The notes under the pieces were generated by a model. That model was not told the origin of the DNA. It did not search any database and saw only the letters and a program-made list of their open reading frames with translations. A DNA stretch of 64,000 nt, taken from NCBI GenBank assembly GCA_947561585.1, contig CANNZV010000127.1, positions 186,001-250,000 on the forward strand. Direction: 5' to 3'. Every line of letters begins with the position of its first letter. Position 1 is the first letter of the stretch. Source of the DNA: Caprella mutica (lineage: Eukaryota > Arthropoda > Malacostraca > Amphipoda > Caprellidae). This document shows, piece after piece, positions 1 through 10,157 of this stretch. The translations under genes and the position numbers were made by a program.

Positions 1-1149
1 TAAAAAGAAGCTGTTGTCAGTAGGTGTGGACGTCAAAAAAATAGGTTAAACACAATACATTTTTTGATTAGGGCAAGACCAAAACCAATTTGCTGATTTC
101 ACAATTCCGTGGAATTCCCACGGGTCCAGCTAGTATAGTATTAGTAACATATATTAGTGTCCTATATAACATAGTGTCCTAGTAAGGAACTAGCCTGTAC
201 AGTGAACAAAATTATGTTTTCTGAAACTGATGGCCATTCATGAGAGACTATAGAAAAGGATTAATAGGATGTAAGTCTGGTGATTGGCTGGGTATATCTT
301 CGAACATAGATTTATAATTCATAATAAGTGAGACAAGTGAAAACAGAGCTTGGTCTCAATGAGAGTTTAAAAATAGTTATGATTTTACATTCAACATCAA
401 TATTCTACCTTTAGGTTGTTACATTCACCTTCAAGATGTTACATACAAGATGTTATATTCCCCTTACAGATGTTACCTTCAAGAAGTTACATTCACCTTT
501 GCAGTTATTTGTGTCTCACTTCCAATCAGTTCTCAAACTCCTGCAATCCATTTCGTGTCTCTGGATTCAAGAGTTTCAACTTCAGACGACTTCTTATTTT
601 TCTTCCAATCGTGTAAAGAGACGCTAGCATTCGTCACTCCGACTCTCCAGGTATTTCGTAATAATGCACACGTCAGAGAAAACTATCATGATTTCTTGAC
701 ACTCAGCTAGTTTCACATGTCAAAAGAAACTTTACTAATTGTAATTCTTGTACAGAATTAGTCTGGGTAGGTACACGACGATAAATTTGTAAGATTTTAA
801 AATAATAGGAAATCCAAAACGTTATTTGGCAAATTAAACACAATGCAGTGACTATTTTCTCCGATAGTACATAGTTTCATTTCAATTATAACTAAGGGAA
901 TTCAGATGAGGTAGCAATATTGTTATTTTATGCCTTGACCTAAAGGTAAAACATTTCTTCACTTTTAAAAATAGTGTGTGACTGGAAACAATAATTACAA
1001 AATGGAATACTGCACTTTACCATATTCATCTTCTGGTCATTTCTTATCTGGATGGTTGTAATAAGAATAAATTATTATCATCTTTTATTAAATATTACTC
1101 ACCTACGACGATCGTTCTTTTTTTCATACTAATAAAATACCTGGGTATA
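1..1149. other. Intergenic DNA, no gene recognised
   Basis: AT-rich sequence with only short chance open frames. Around 413-500 the words GATGTTACATTC and TTCAAGATGTTAC recur in a degenerate way, looking like an old, diverged tandem repeat. The three overlapping open frames of 63-86 codons at 416-710 lie over this patch in all three plus frames. They match no family I know and are not called as genes. Confidence 0.6.
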
Positions 1150-1241
1150 AGGTAAGTTAGGATTTATCGGACGTTTCTAGATTTCGATCAATTATGGGGA
1201 AAATATATAATAATTATTATTCAACCGTTTATTTTATTATA

Positions 1242-2414
1242 CAGGGTGGCGCAAAAAAAAAGGAAACCCATTTTCAAACTAGTTTATTTTACAAACAATC
1301 AAAGCTATAATTTTTCTAAAAACACAGTTTTATTTGTTTACTTTTTCTGCATCTATCTTGATAATCTGTTAAGAGTTATGACAAAAAATTAAACATCCTA
1401 CAGCGAATTTAAAAAAGAGAAATAAAAAGGGCTTGCGCGAGGACGAAATATACGAAAAAAAATCATAATAGGTATGATTCATTTCATATGGATGTAAAAA
1501 CAATAAATTTTGCTATTTTTTGTAACGAATAAAAGAAAAAAAATTATTACCATTTTAAAGTTGGTTCTTGAAGATAAAATTGATATCTTTTTAAAATCAT
1601 CTCGCCGTTAATTTTTATCTCCTATTCGAAACCCTCAAAATGCAGCTTTCAAAACAACAAAGAGTTTTTGTTGTGACAATTTTTTTAAACACTGAAAGCT
1701 TTACACAGGTTCAACCTCATTTTGAACAACGCTTTCTGGAAAGATTTCAACTATAAAACCAACCATATTGACAAATGTTAATAAGTTCAAAACTGAAGAA
1801 ACCACTTCAAATTTGAACAAAAAGTGATCATGTCGCAGGAGAAAAGAATGAACACATGAAAACAATAATCTTTTTCATGAACAGCATATTGATAATACAA
1901 AAATATAAATCAAATGTTAAGAATTAGATATCATCTAAGACACATTTCACTAAATTGTTAAGCACGATTGGAGATATTATCCTTTTAAGATGCCTGTAAG
2001 GCTCAAACTCTTAGAACTGATTTACCGCACCGTCTAAATTTTGCAAAATGGTTTCTGCAAAGAAATCATTTATCGTGATTGGTGATGAATATGTATTTCC
2101 ATGAATGAAAGAGTCAATAACAAAAATGTTAATTGAATGAAAAATTGTATGATTCAATTTTTACTACTACCATATGGAAATAAATTATTCCTATTATGAA
2201 CTTTTTTGTGTTTTTCGTGCTCGCGCAAGCCCTTTTTATTTACCTTTTTTAAATCACTGCAGGATGTTTAATTTTTGTCGTAACTCTTGACAGTTTATCA
2301 AAATAGTTGCAAAAAAGTAAACGAATAAAACTGTGTTTTTAGAAAATTTCTATATTTTATAGTTTGTAAAATAAACTAGTTTGAAAATGGGTTTCATTTT
2401 TTTGCGCCACCCTG
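1242..2414 (+). mobile_element. Tc1/mariner-like DNA transposon, degenerate
   Basis: The element starts CAGGGTGGCGCAAAAAAA and ends in the reverse complement, TTTTTTTGCGCCACCCTG, flanked on both sides by TA, the target duplication of the Tc1/mariner superfamily. The terminal inverted repeats are long: similarity continues for about 200 bp, including the word AAAAAGGGCTTGCGCGAG on the left (about 1424-1441) and its complement on the right near 2219-2240. The inside holds a decayed transposase. At 1173 bp it has close to the length of an autonomous member, but it is dead. It is nested inside a family A short element. Confidence 0.85.
1640..2160 (+). pseudogene. Decayed Tc1/mariner-superfamily transposase
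   Basis: An ATG at 1640 opens a frame reading MQLSKQQRVFVVTIF, then TESFTQVQPHFEQRF. This matches the N-terminal helix-turn-helix region typical of one insect-rich branch of mariner-like transposases (around RVFIV...Y...F...F). After a frameshift near 1738 the pieces PTILTNVNKFKTEET, then SCRRRK, correspond to the following linker and basic region. Further on, LRTDLPHRLNFAKWFLQR (about 2010-2065) and, in another frame, DEYVF with NESVNNKNVN (about 2085-2132) match the stretch ahead of and around the first catalytic Asp motif. The central and C-terminal DDE parts are missing or unreadable, and stops and frame changes are frequent, so no functional protein is made. Family identity rests on motif order and the flanking TA and inverted repeats. 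Confidence 0.75.
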
Positions 2415-2801
2415 TATATATGCTTTTAGTAGACCACAAACCGTTCGATAACTCGGGACTTACCCATATTATCTTCCGGCGGATATTCCGATCAAATTTT
2501 CACAATAATAACATGCGAAAATTTGCTGTTTTACGATGAAATTGTACGAAGAATATTGATAATTATCTCTAATAGGTGATATACGATGATATTTTTTTAC
2601 CTACAGTCCCTCTAAGGCAGTGGTTCTTAAAGTGGGGTGCCCGGTCCCCTTCGGGGGCCTGGATTGTGTATAGGGGATGAATTGAATGACTGTTTTATAT
2701 GTTATAATATGTTCAGTTCCTGATGTTAATATCATGCAGAATGTTAATAAAGCATTCATTCCTCAATATTTCATTGATAGTAACCAAATATATTCCAATT
2801 G

Positions 2802-3372
2802 TAATAATAGAGGTTATTTAAACTCTGCGTTGAAGGTTTTTTCAGATATCAAGCTTTCGAATAGAAAGATTTCTATTCATCATCAGGAGAAGGGTGGAAA
2901 AACCTGGACCTGACAATGAATTTTATGACCAATGGTTGTATGTTGGATACCGTCTTTCTATTTAAGCTATATATCCTAAAGTTTATTAATATTAATTAAC
3001 AATCTATTTAGTATTGAGATATGAGACAAAAATTAGAAAATTTGTTACTAACTTAGCTATTGCTTACTACATTAATTCTCTAGAATATTTTTACTTTCTA
3101 TATATCTGTTACAAAATCAAGTGTGTTTTATCTCCTTGTTTCTATGTATGTTCTCTATTCATATTTATCTTCTCTATTCCTATACATTATTTGTTGCTAT
3201 ACGTGTGTCCTCTTGATCCATATGTGTGTCCTATGGATCTTAAGTGTGTCTTGTTGATCAGAAGTGTGTCCTGTAGATCTTATGTGTGTCCTGTTAATCC
3301 TAAGAGTTTCCTGTAGATCTTAAGTGGGTCCTATTGATCTTAAATGTGTCCTATTGATCCTAAGTGTGTCCT
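2802..3372 (+). repeat. Left 571 bp inverted arm
   Basis: This is the reverse complement of 9470-10040. Matching starts at TAATAATAGAGGTTATTTAA and ends at AAGTGTGTCCT, where the left side passes into the 59 bp satellite and the right side into the 20 bp array. From about 3207 the arm itself contains degenerate 20 bp units (TGTGTCCTNTTGATCNTAAG), the same word that makes the 20 bp array. A 100-codon open frame (3014-3316) has an identical twin on the minus strand of the other arm; its C-terminal half is translated repeat and it resembles no protein, so it is not called as a gene. Confidence 0.9.
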
Positions 3373-3383
3373 ACAGTCCTAAG

Positions 3384-6300
3384 TGACTGTAGAGGCGCGA
3401 TTGAAAACGGACAACCTCTATAGTTATGTACCTATTTCTATCTCACTGTAGAGGTGCGATTGAAAACGGATAACCTCTATGGTTATGTACCTATTTCTAT
3501 CTGACTATAGAGGTGCGATTGAAAACGGATAACCTCTATAGTTATGTACCTATTTCTATATGGTTTTAGAGGCGCGATTGAAAACGGACAACCTCTATAG
3601 TTATATACCTATTTCTATCTGACTATAGAGGCGCGATTGAAAACGGACAACCTCTATAGTTATGTACCTATTTCTATCTGACTATAGAGGCGCGATTGAA
3701 AACGGACAACCTCTATGGTTATGTACCTATTTCTATATGACTGTAGAGGCGCGATTGAAAACGGACAACCTCTATAGTTATGTACCTATTTCTATATGAC
3801 TGTAGAGGCGCGATTGAAAACGGACAACCTCTATAGTTATGTACCTATTTCTATATGGTTTTAGAGGCGCGATTGAAAACGGACAACCTCTATAGTTATG
3901 TACCTATTTCTATCTGACTCTAGAGGCGCGATTGAAAACGGACAACCTCTATAGTTATGTACCTATTTCTATCTGACTATAGAGGCGCGATTGAAAACGG
4001 ACAACCTCTATGGTTATGTACCTATTTCTATATGACTGTAGAGGCGCGATTGAAAACGGACAACCTCTATAGTTATGTACCTATTTCTATCTGACTATAG
4101 AGGCGCGATTGAAAACGGACAACCTCTATGGTTATGTACCTATTTCTATATGACTGTAGAGGCGCGATTGAAAACGGACAACCTCTATAGTTATGTACCT
4201 ATTTCTATCTGACTATAGAGGCGCGATTGAAAACGGACAACCTCTATGGTTATGTACCTATTTCTATATGACTGTAGAGGCGCGATTGAAAACGGACAAC
4301 CTCTATAGTTATGTACCTATTTCTATCTCACTGTAGAGGTGCGATTGAAAACGGATAACCTCTATGGTTATGTACCTATTTCTATCTGACTATAGAGGTG
4401 CGATTGAAAACGGATAACCTCTATAGTTATGTACCTATTTCTATATGGTTTTAGAGGCGCGATTGAAAACGGACAACCTCTATAGTTATGTACCTATTTC
4501 TATCTGACTATAGAGGCGCGATTGAAAACGGACAACCTCTATAGTTATGTACCTATTTCTATCTGACTATAGAGGCGCGATTGAAAACGGACAACCTCTA
4601 TGGTTATGTACCTATTTCTATATGACTGTAGAGGCGCGATTGAAAACGGACAACCTCTATAGTTATGTACCTATTTCTATCTGAATGTAGAGGCGTGATT
4701 GAAAACGGACAACCTCTATGGTTATGTACCTATTTCTATATGACTGTAGAGGCGCGATTGAAAACGGACAACCTCTATAGTTATGTACCTATTTCTATCT
4801 GAAAGTAGAGGCGTGATTGAAAACGGACAACCTCTATGGTTATGTACCTATTTCTATATGACTGTAGAGGCGCGATTGAAAACGGACAACCTCTATAGTT
4901 ATGTACCTATTTCTATATGGTTTTAGAGGCGCGATTGAAAACGGACAACCTCTATAGTTATGTACCTATTTCTATATGGTTGTAGAGGCGCGATTGAAAA
5001 CGGACAACCTCTATAGTTATCTACCTATTTCTATCTGACTGTAGAGGCGCGATTGAAAACGGACAACCTCTAAAGTTATGTACTTATTTCTATCTGATTG
5101 TAGAGGCGCGATTGAAAACGGACAACCTCTATAGTTATGTACCTATTTCTATATGACTGTAGAGGCGCGATTGAAAACGGACAACCTCTATAGTTAAGTA
5201 CCTATTTCTATCTGACTATAGAGGCGCGATTAAAAACGGACAACCTCTAAAGTTATGTACTTATTTCTATCTGATTGTAGAGGCGCGATTGAAAACGGAC
5301 AACCTCTATAGTTATGTACCTATTTCTATATGACTGTAGAGGCGCGATTGAAAACGGACAACCTCTATAGTTATGTACCTATTTCTATATGACTGTAGAG
5401 GTGCGATTGAAAACGGACAACCTCTATGGTTATGTACCTATTTCTATCTCACTGTAGAGGTGCGATTGAAAACGGATAACCTCTATGGTTATGTACCTAT
5501 TTCTATCTGACTGTAGAGGCGCGATTGAAAACGGTCAACCTCTATGGTTGTGTATTTATTCCCTTCAAACTATAGAGGCGCGATTGATAACGGTCAACCT
5601 CTATAGTTAAGTACCTATTTCTATCATAGTATAGAGGAGCGATTGAAAACGGTCAACCTCTATAGTTATGTACCTATTTCTATATGACTTTAGAGGCGCG
5701 ATTGAAAACGGACAACCTCTATAATTATGTACCTATTTCTATCATAGTATAGAGGAGCGATTGAAAACGGTCAACCTCTATAGTTATGTACCTATTTCTA
5801 TATGACTTTAGAGGCGCGATTAAAAACGGACAACCTCTATAGTTATGTACCTATTTCTATATGGTTGTAGAGGCGCGATTGAAAACGGACAACCTCTATA
5901 GTTATCTACCTATTTCTATCTGACTGTAGAGGCGCGATTGAAAACGGACAACCTCTAAAGTTATGTACTTATTTCTATCTGATTGTAGAGGCGCGATTGA
6001 AAACGGACAACCTCTATAGTTATGTACCTATTTCTATATGACTGTAGAGGCGCGATTGAAAACGGACAACCTCTATAGTTAAGTACCTATTTCTATCTGA
6101 CTATAGAGGCGCGATTGAAAACGGACAACCTCTAAAGTTATGTACTTATTTCTATCTGATTGTAGAGGCGCGATTGAAAACGGACAACCTCTATAGTTAT
6201 GTACCTATTTCTATATGACTGTAGAGGCGCGATTGAAAACGGACAACCTCTATAGTTATGTACCTATTTCTATATGACTGTAGAGGTGCGATTGAAAACG

Positions 6301-6805
6301 GACAACCTCTATGGTTATGTACCTATTTCTATCTCACTGTAGAGGTGCGATTGAAAACGGATAACCTCTATGGTTATGTACCTATTTCTATCTGACTGTA
6401 GAGGCGCGATTGAAAACGGTCAACCTCTATGGTTGTGTATTTATTCCCTTCAAACTATAGAGGCGCGATTGATAACGGTCAACCTCTATAGTTAAGTACC
6501 TATTTCTATCATAGTATAGAGGAGCGATTGAAAACGGTCAACCTCTATAGTTATGTACCTATTTCTATATGACTTTAGAGGCGCGATTGAAAACGGACAA
6601 CCTCTATAATTATGTACCTATTTCTATCATAGTATAGAGGAGCGATTGAAAACGGTCAACCTCTATAGTTATGTACCTATTTCTATATGACTTTAGAGGC
6701 GCGATTGAAAACGGACAACCTCTATAATTATGTACCTATTTCTATCATAGTATAAAGGAGCGATTGAAAACGGACAACCTCTATAGTTATGTATCTATTT
6801 CTTTC
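3384..6805. repeat. 59 bp satellite array, about 58 copies
   Basis: The period is 59 bp (for example GAGGCGCG at 3628 and 3687). Each unit contains ACTATAGAGG, a spacer of about 19 bases including CGATTGAAAACGGACAA, then CCTCTATAGT, so every unit can fold into a hairpin with a stem of about 9-10 bp. The rest reads TATGTACCTATTTCTAT. There is higher-order structure: variant units recur at exactly 885 bp (15 units). TCTCACTGTA lies at 3441 and 4326, and CCCTTCAAAC at 5561 and 6446. No open frame spans it. Confidence 0.95.
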
Positions 6806-6951
6806 AAATTCTTTTTTTTTTTTTAAATATATTTAATTATTATTTTATTTTCATTTCTAAGATCCATTAGTTCACACATTTTCCTTTTTCAATTTATTCT
6901 ATATTGGTTCTGAGTTTCATGTTGATCTAACGTGTTTCTATGTTTGAGAAA
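6806..6951 (-). other. 3' tail region of the Penelope-like element
   Basis: This stretch lies between the end of the 59 bp array and the stop of the endonuclease frame. On the minus strand it reads as a short AT-rich trailer ending in a run of about 15 A (6811-6825 as T on the plus strand) right beside the satellite. That is compatible with the 3' end of a retroelement copy, though the exact boundary cannot be fixed. Confidence 0.4.
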
Positions 6952-7612
6952 TCAGTATTTGCATTTATTAATTATAGGAATTAATGAGGGTGTTACATCA
7001 TAAGCTCTATTGATTGAATTTTGATGATGCAGTGTATAAAATGATTCTAATCTTCTACGTTGCCAAACATTTTGATTTTGTTGTAAAACTCTCGTTTCAG
7101 TAAATTTGAAAGTATGTCCAGTGTCTCGTGAGTGTTGGTAAACCTGGCTATTCTCTTTTCCAATTCTAACATCTTTTATATGTTCATCTATTCTTGTTTG
7201 CAAGTTTCTTCCTGTTTCTCCTATATATTCACTAGAGCAATCATTACAATCTATTTTATACACTACATTGCATTTATCTATACTTTTTACTGGATCTTTT
7301 GGTTTTACTAAGCAATTCTTAATGGTATTTGTTGATTTATTACCTAGATATAAGTTGAAGGGGCTTAATATTCTTTGTAATCTTTCACTTGTACCAGAAA
7401 TATAAGGGGCAGCTATGAATTTTCTTAATGTGTCATCAGTCGAGTTATTTCCGTTCCTATTGTTGTTTATTGTACGATATTTATGAATTTCTTTATCTAC
7501 CATTTTCCTTGGGTATCCATTATTTCTCAATTGTTCTTTGATTAATATCAATTCGTTATCTAAATACTCTTCACTACAAATTTTAAAAGCTCTACTTACT
7601 ATTGAACGAGCT
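6952..7612 (-). pseudogene. Penelope-like element, GIY-YIG endonuclease domain
   Basis: The C-terminal part of a Penelope-like retroelement polyprotein. In family terms the domain nicks target DNA to prime reverse transcription. Counted from the internal Met at 7551 (199 residues), the endonuclease core shows VVY at 96-98, the paired cysteines C102 and C105, YIG at 109-111, the catalytic-type R120, H124, the His pair in QHSRDTGH (139-146) and E169 in RRRLESF. The Cys/His set is the CCHH signature of the Penelope/Poseidon type. Readable homology continues upstream of that Met to about 7612 (RAFKICSEEYLDNEL), so the Met is not a true start. It is separated from the reverse transcriptase by a frame break at about 7612-7622. 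The core motifs look intact but the gene as a whole is broken. Confidence 0.9.
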
Positions 7613-7613
7613 A

Positions 7614-8596
7614 TTAGGAGCTATTATAATTTAGAAGTCTACCGGTATGACTAGGTTTTCTATAAATTTTAAATTTCAAAGTTCCATTTTGGTGTCTCAT
7701 TATTTCTAAATCTAAATATGGCAAAGTTTGATTTCTTTCAGTTTCCAAAGTAAATTGTATGTTCGGATTGACTGTGTTAATGAAGTTCAGTAATTGGTCT
7801 TGACTATTTTTCGGAATAATTGCTAAGACATCATCTACATATCGTTTCCATAAGTTTATATCATAAGGTGAATTTTCTAGTATGGTCTTTTCTATTTTCT
7901 GCATAACTATTTCTGCTATAACTACTGAAATTGGTGATCCCATCGGTGTGCCTATAATTTGTTTGTAAAGTTTTTCGCTGTATTGGAAAAATGTAGATTC
8001 GAGGCAAATTTTAGTCAAGGAAATGATGTCTTCTTGTTCCAAAGGTGTACTCAGGGAAGTGAAACCTGTATCTATAGCTTCTCTTACAGCTTCTATGGCA
8101 AAATCTATGGGAATACTGGTGAAAAGGGCTTTAACATCGAATGAGACTAGCATATAATTAGGAGGGACTATTAAATTTTTCAAAGTATCTTTAATTTGAT
8201 AAGTATTTTTAAGTTTCTGTGGTGCTAGATCTGTCAAAGGCATTAAAGTGTTTGATAGAAATTTTGCTAATTCATAAGTTGGACTATCGTTAAAAGCTAC
8301 AATCGGTCTAATAGGTAAATTTTCTTTGTGGGTCTTGATGGTAGCATAAAATTTGGGAGTAACTTCTTTGTTGCATCTAAGATATTTATATTGGTCTTCA
8401 GTAATTTTATGTTTGTTTTTTAGTTTTACAAGTTCATAGTTTACTTTTCTCTGTAGTTTTTTTATTGGGTTAGTATCTAAAGGTAAATATGCGTTATCAT
8501 TTAAATGTTCAGTTATCTTCTTATTGTAATCTTGTTTGTCTATAATAACAGTTTCATTACCTTTATCTCCTTTTACAATTTGTAAATCTTTATCTT
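7614..8596 (-). pseudogene. Penelope-like element, reverse transcriptase domain
   Basis: The reverse transcriptase part of the same element. Counted from the internal Met at 8243 (209 residues): SFDVKALFTSIP at 34-45 (motif A, Asp 36), GTPMGSPIS at 98-106 (motif B), RYVDDVLAI at 134-142 (motif C, catalytic Asp pair 137-138), PYLDLEI at 175-181. The frame stays open upstream of that Met to about 8596, with VTPKFYATIKTHKENLPIRP (around 8305-8370) and KGDKGNETVIID (8545-8590), the usual segment ahead of the palm. The first 200 or so residues of a typical Penelope protein are missing: the frame runs into a 34 bp tandem repeat made of its own sequence. At the other end the frame stops at 7614 just after LLNYNSS, where about ten codons normally joining it to the endonuclease region seem lost and the frame shifts. 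Non-functional as it stands. Confidence 0.92.
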
Positions 8597-8748
8597 TTAT
8601 CTCCTTTTACAATCTTTATCTCCTTTTACAATTTGTAAATCTTTATCTTTTATCTCCTTTTACAATTTGTAAATCTTTATCTTTTATCTCCTTTTACAAT
8701 TTGTAAATCTTTATCTTTTATCTCCTTTTACAATTTGTAAATCTTTAA
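8561..8748. repeat. 34 bp tandem repeat derived from reverse transcriptase coding sequence
   Basis: About five copies of a 34 bp unit containing CTCCTTTTACAATTTGTAAA and TCTTTATCTTTTAT. On the minus strand the first unit is the codons for KDLQIVKGDK of the reverse transcriptase. As 34 is not a multiple of three, later copies are out of frame. One unit is shortened (near 8610). The array passes straight into the 20 bp array at about 8748. Confidence 0.9.
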
Positions 8749-9469
8749 TAGGACACACTTAGGATCAATAGGACACACTTAGGATCAATAGGACACACTT
8801 AGGATCAATAGGACACACTTAGGATCAATAGGACACACTTAGGATCAATAGGACACACTTAGGATCAATAGGACACACTTAGGATCAATAGGACACACTT
8901 AGGATCAATAGGACACACTTAGGATCAATAGGACACACTTAGGATCAATAGGACACACTTAGGATCAATAGGACACACTTAGGATCAATAGGACACACTT
9001 AGGATCAATAGGACACACTTAGGATCATCAGGACACACTTATGATCATCAGGACACACTTAGGATCAATAGGACACACTTAGGATCAATAGGACACACTT
9101 AGGATCAATAGGATACACTTAGGATCAATAGGATACACTTAGGATCAATAGGACACACTTAGGATCAATAGGACACACTTAGGATCAATAGGACACACTT
9201 AGGATCAATAGGACACACTTAGGATCAATAGAACACACTTAGGATCAATAGGACACACTTAGGATCAATAGGATACACTTAGGATCAATAGGACACACTT
9301 AGGATCAATAGGACACACTTAGGATCAATAGGACACACTTAGGATCAATAGGACACACTTAGGTTCAACAGTACACACTTAAGATCTGGAGGAAACTCTT
9401 AGGATCAACAAGACACACATAAGATCAACAGGACACACTTAGGATCAACAAGACACACATAAGATCAAC
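8748..9469. repeat. 20 bp tandem array (about 31 regular copies, then degenerate)
   Basis: The unit is AGGATCAATAGGACACACTT, in perfect 20 bp register from 8751 to about 9368, with rare variants (GGATACACTT, AGGATCATCA). From 9369 the units diverge and grade into the right inverted arm, where they continue to about 9660. The same unit, inverted and degenerate, lies at the inner end of the left arm (about 3207-3372). Confidence 0.95.
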
Positions 9470-10040
9470 AGGACACACTTAGGATCAATAGGACACATTT
9501 AAGATCAATAGGACCCACTTAAGATCTACAGGAAACTCTTAGGATTAACAGGACACACATAAGATCTACAGGACACACTTCTGATCAACAAGACACACTT
9601 AAGATCCATAGGACACACATATGGATCAAGAGGACACACGTATAGCAACAAATAATGTATAGGAATAGAGAAGATAAATATGAATAGAGAACATACATAG
9701 AAACAAGGAGATAAAACACACTTGATTTTGTAACAGATATATAGAAAGTAAAAATATTCTAGAGAATTAATGTAGTAAGCAATAGCTAAGTTAGTAACAA
9801 ATTTTCTAATTTTTGTCTCATATCTCAATACTAAATAGATTGTTAATTAATATTAATAAACTTTAGGATATATAGCTTAAATAGAAAGACGGTATCCAAC
9901 ATACAACCATTGGTCATAAAATTCATTGTCAGGTCCAGGTTTTTCCACCCTTCTCCTGATGATGAATAGAAATCTTTCTATTCGAAAGCTTGATATCTGA
10001 AAAAACCTTCAACGCAGAGTTTAAATAACCTCTATTATTA
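9470..10040 (-). repeat. Right 571 bp inverted arm
   Basis: Exact-length reverse complement of 2802-3372. It begins within degenerate 20 bp units and ends at TAATAATAGAGG (minus strand), after which left and right diverge until the shared terminal 18 bp. The near-identity of the arms points to a recent inversion-duplication or to gene conversion between them. Confidence 0.9.
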
Positions 10041-10157
10041 TGGATTTCCCGTTGAGTTTGAATCTTTTCAATCAATTCCAATTGTAGCTTTTCAATCTAT
10101 TTCAATGCCTGAGAAAAGCAAGGGGTGAGCGAGAAAAATACTTTAAGAACCACTGCC

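Larger units (their letters stand above)
1150..2465. mobile_element. Short inverted-repeat element (family A), split by a mariner-like insertion
   Basis: The left end (GGTAAGTTAGGATTTATCGG from 1151) and the right end (CGATAACTCGGGACTTACCC to about 2465) are diverged copies of the terminal inverted repeat that recurs through this window; the consensus end is GGGTAAGTTCCGAGTTATCG followed by GACAGTTCCACATTTTCGAT. Removing the mariner-like element at 1240-2416 leaves about 140 bp, the usual size of short copies of this family. The family codes for nothing. Its superfamily is not assignable by eye; the GGG start would suit a PIF/Harbinger-type element. Confidence 0.65.
2616..10157. mobile_element. 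Composite palindromic element with hAT-like ends
   Basis: The outer 18 bp (GGCAGTGGTTCTTAAAGT, 2616-2633) is repeated inverted at 10140-10157. CAGTGGTTCT is the hallmark start of many hAT transposons. Inside lie 571 bp inverted arms (2802-3372 and 9470-10040); positions in the two arms sum to 12842 throughout, so there is no indel between them. The inside carries a 59 bp satellite, a Penelope-like fragment on the minus strand, and 34 bp and 20 bp arrays. No hAT transposase is visible, so it would be non-autonomous. The 8 bp flanks (ctctaagg and ccctggag if the element starts at CAG) share only four positions, so a target duplication is not demonstrated. It could also be an inverted duplication of a short element followed by insertions. 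Confidence 0.6.

Noticed and set aside
3384..6805. 5' or 3' pseudo-LTR of the Penelope-like element
   Set aside because: Penelope elements can have long terminal direct repeats, but the 59 bp array has no counterpart upstream of the reverse transcriptase; only the 20 bp and 34 bp arrays lie there.
8748..9469. Telomere-like repeat
   Set aside because: The 20 bp unit contains TTAGGATC but not repeated TTAGG or TTAGGG, and it is internal to a transposon-like structure.
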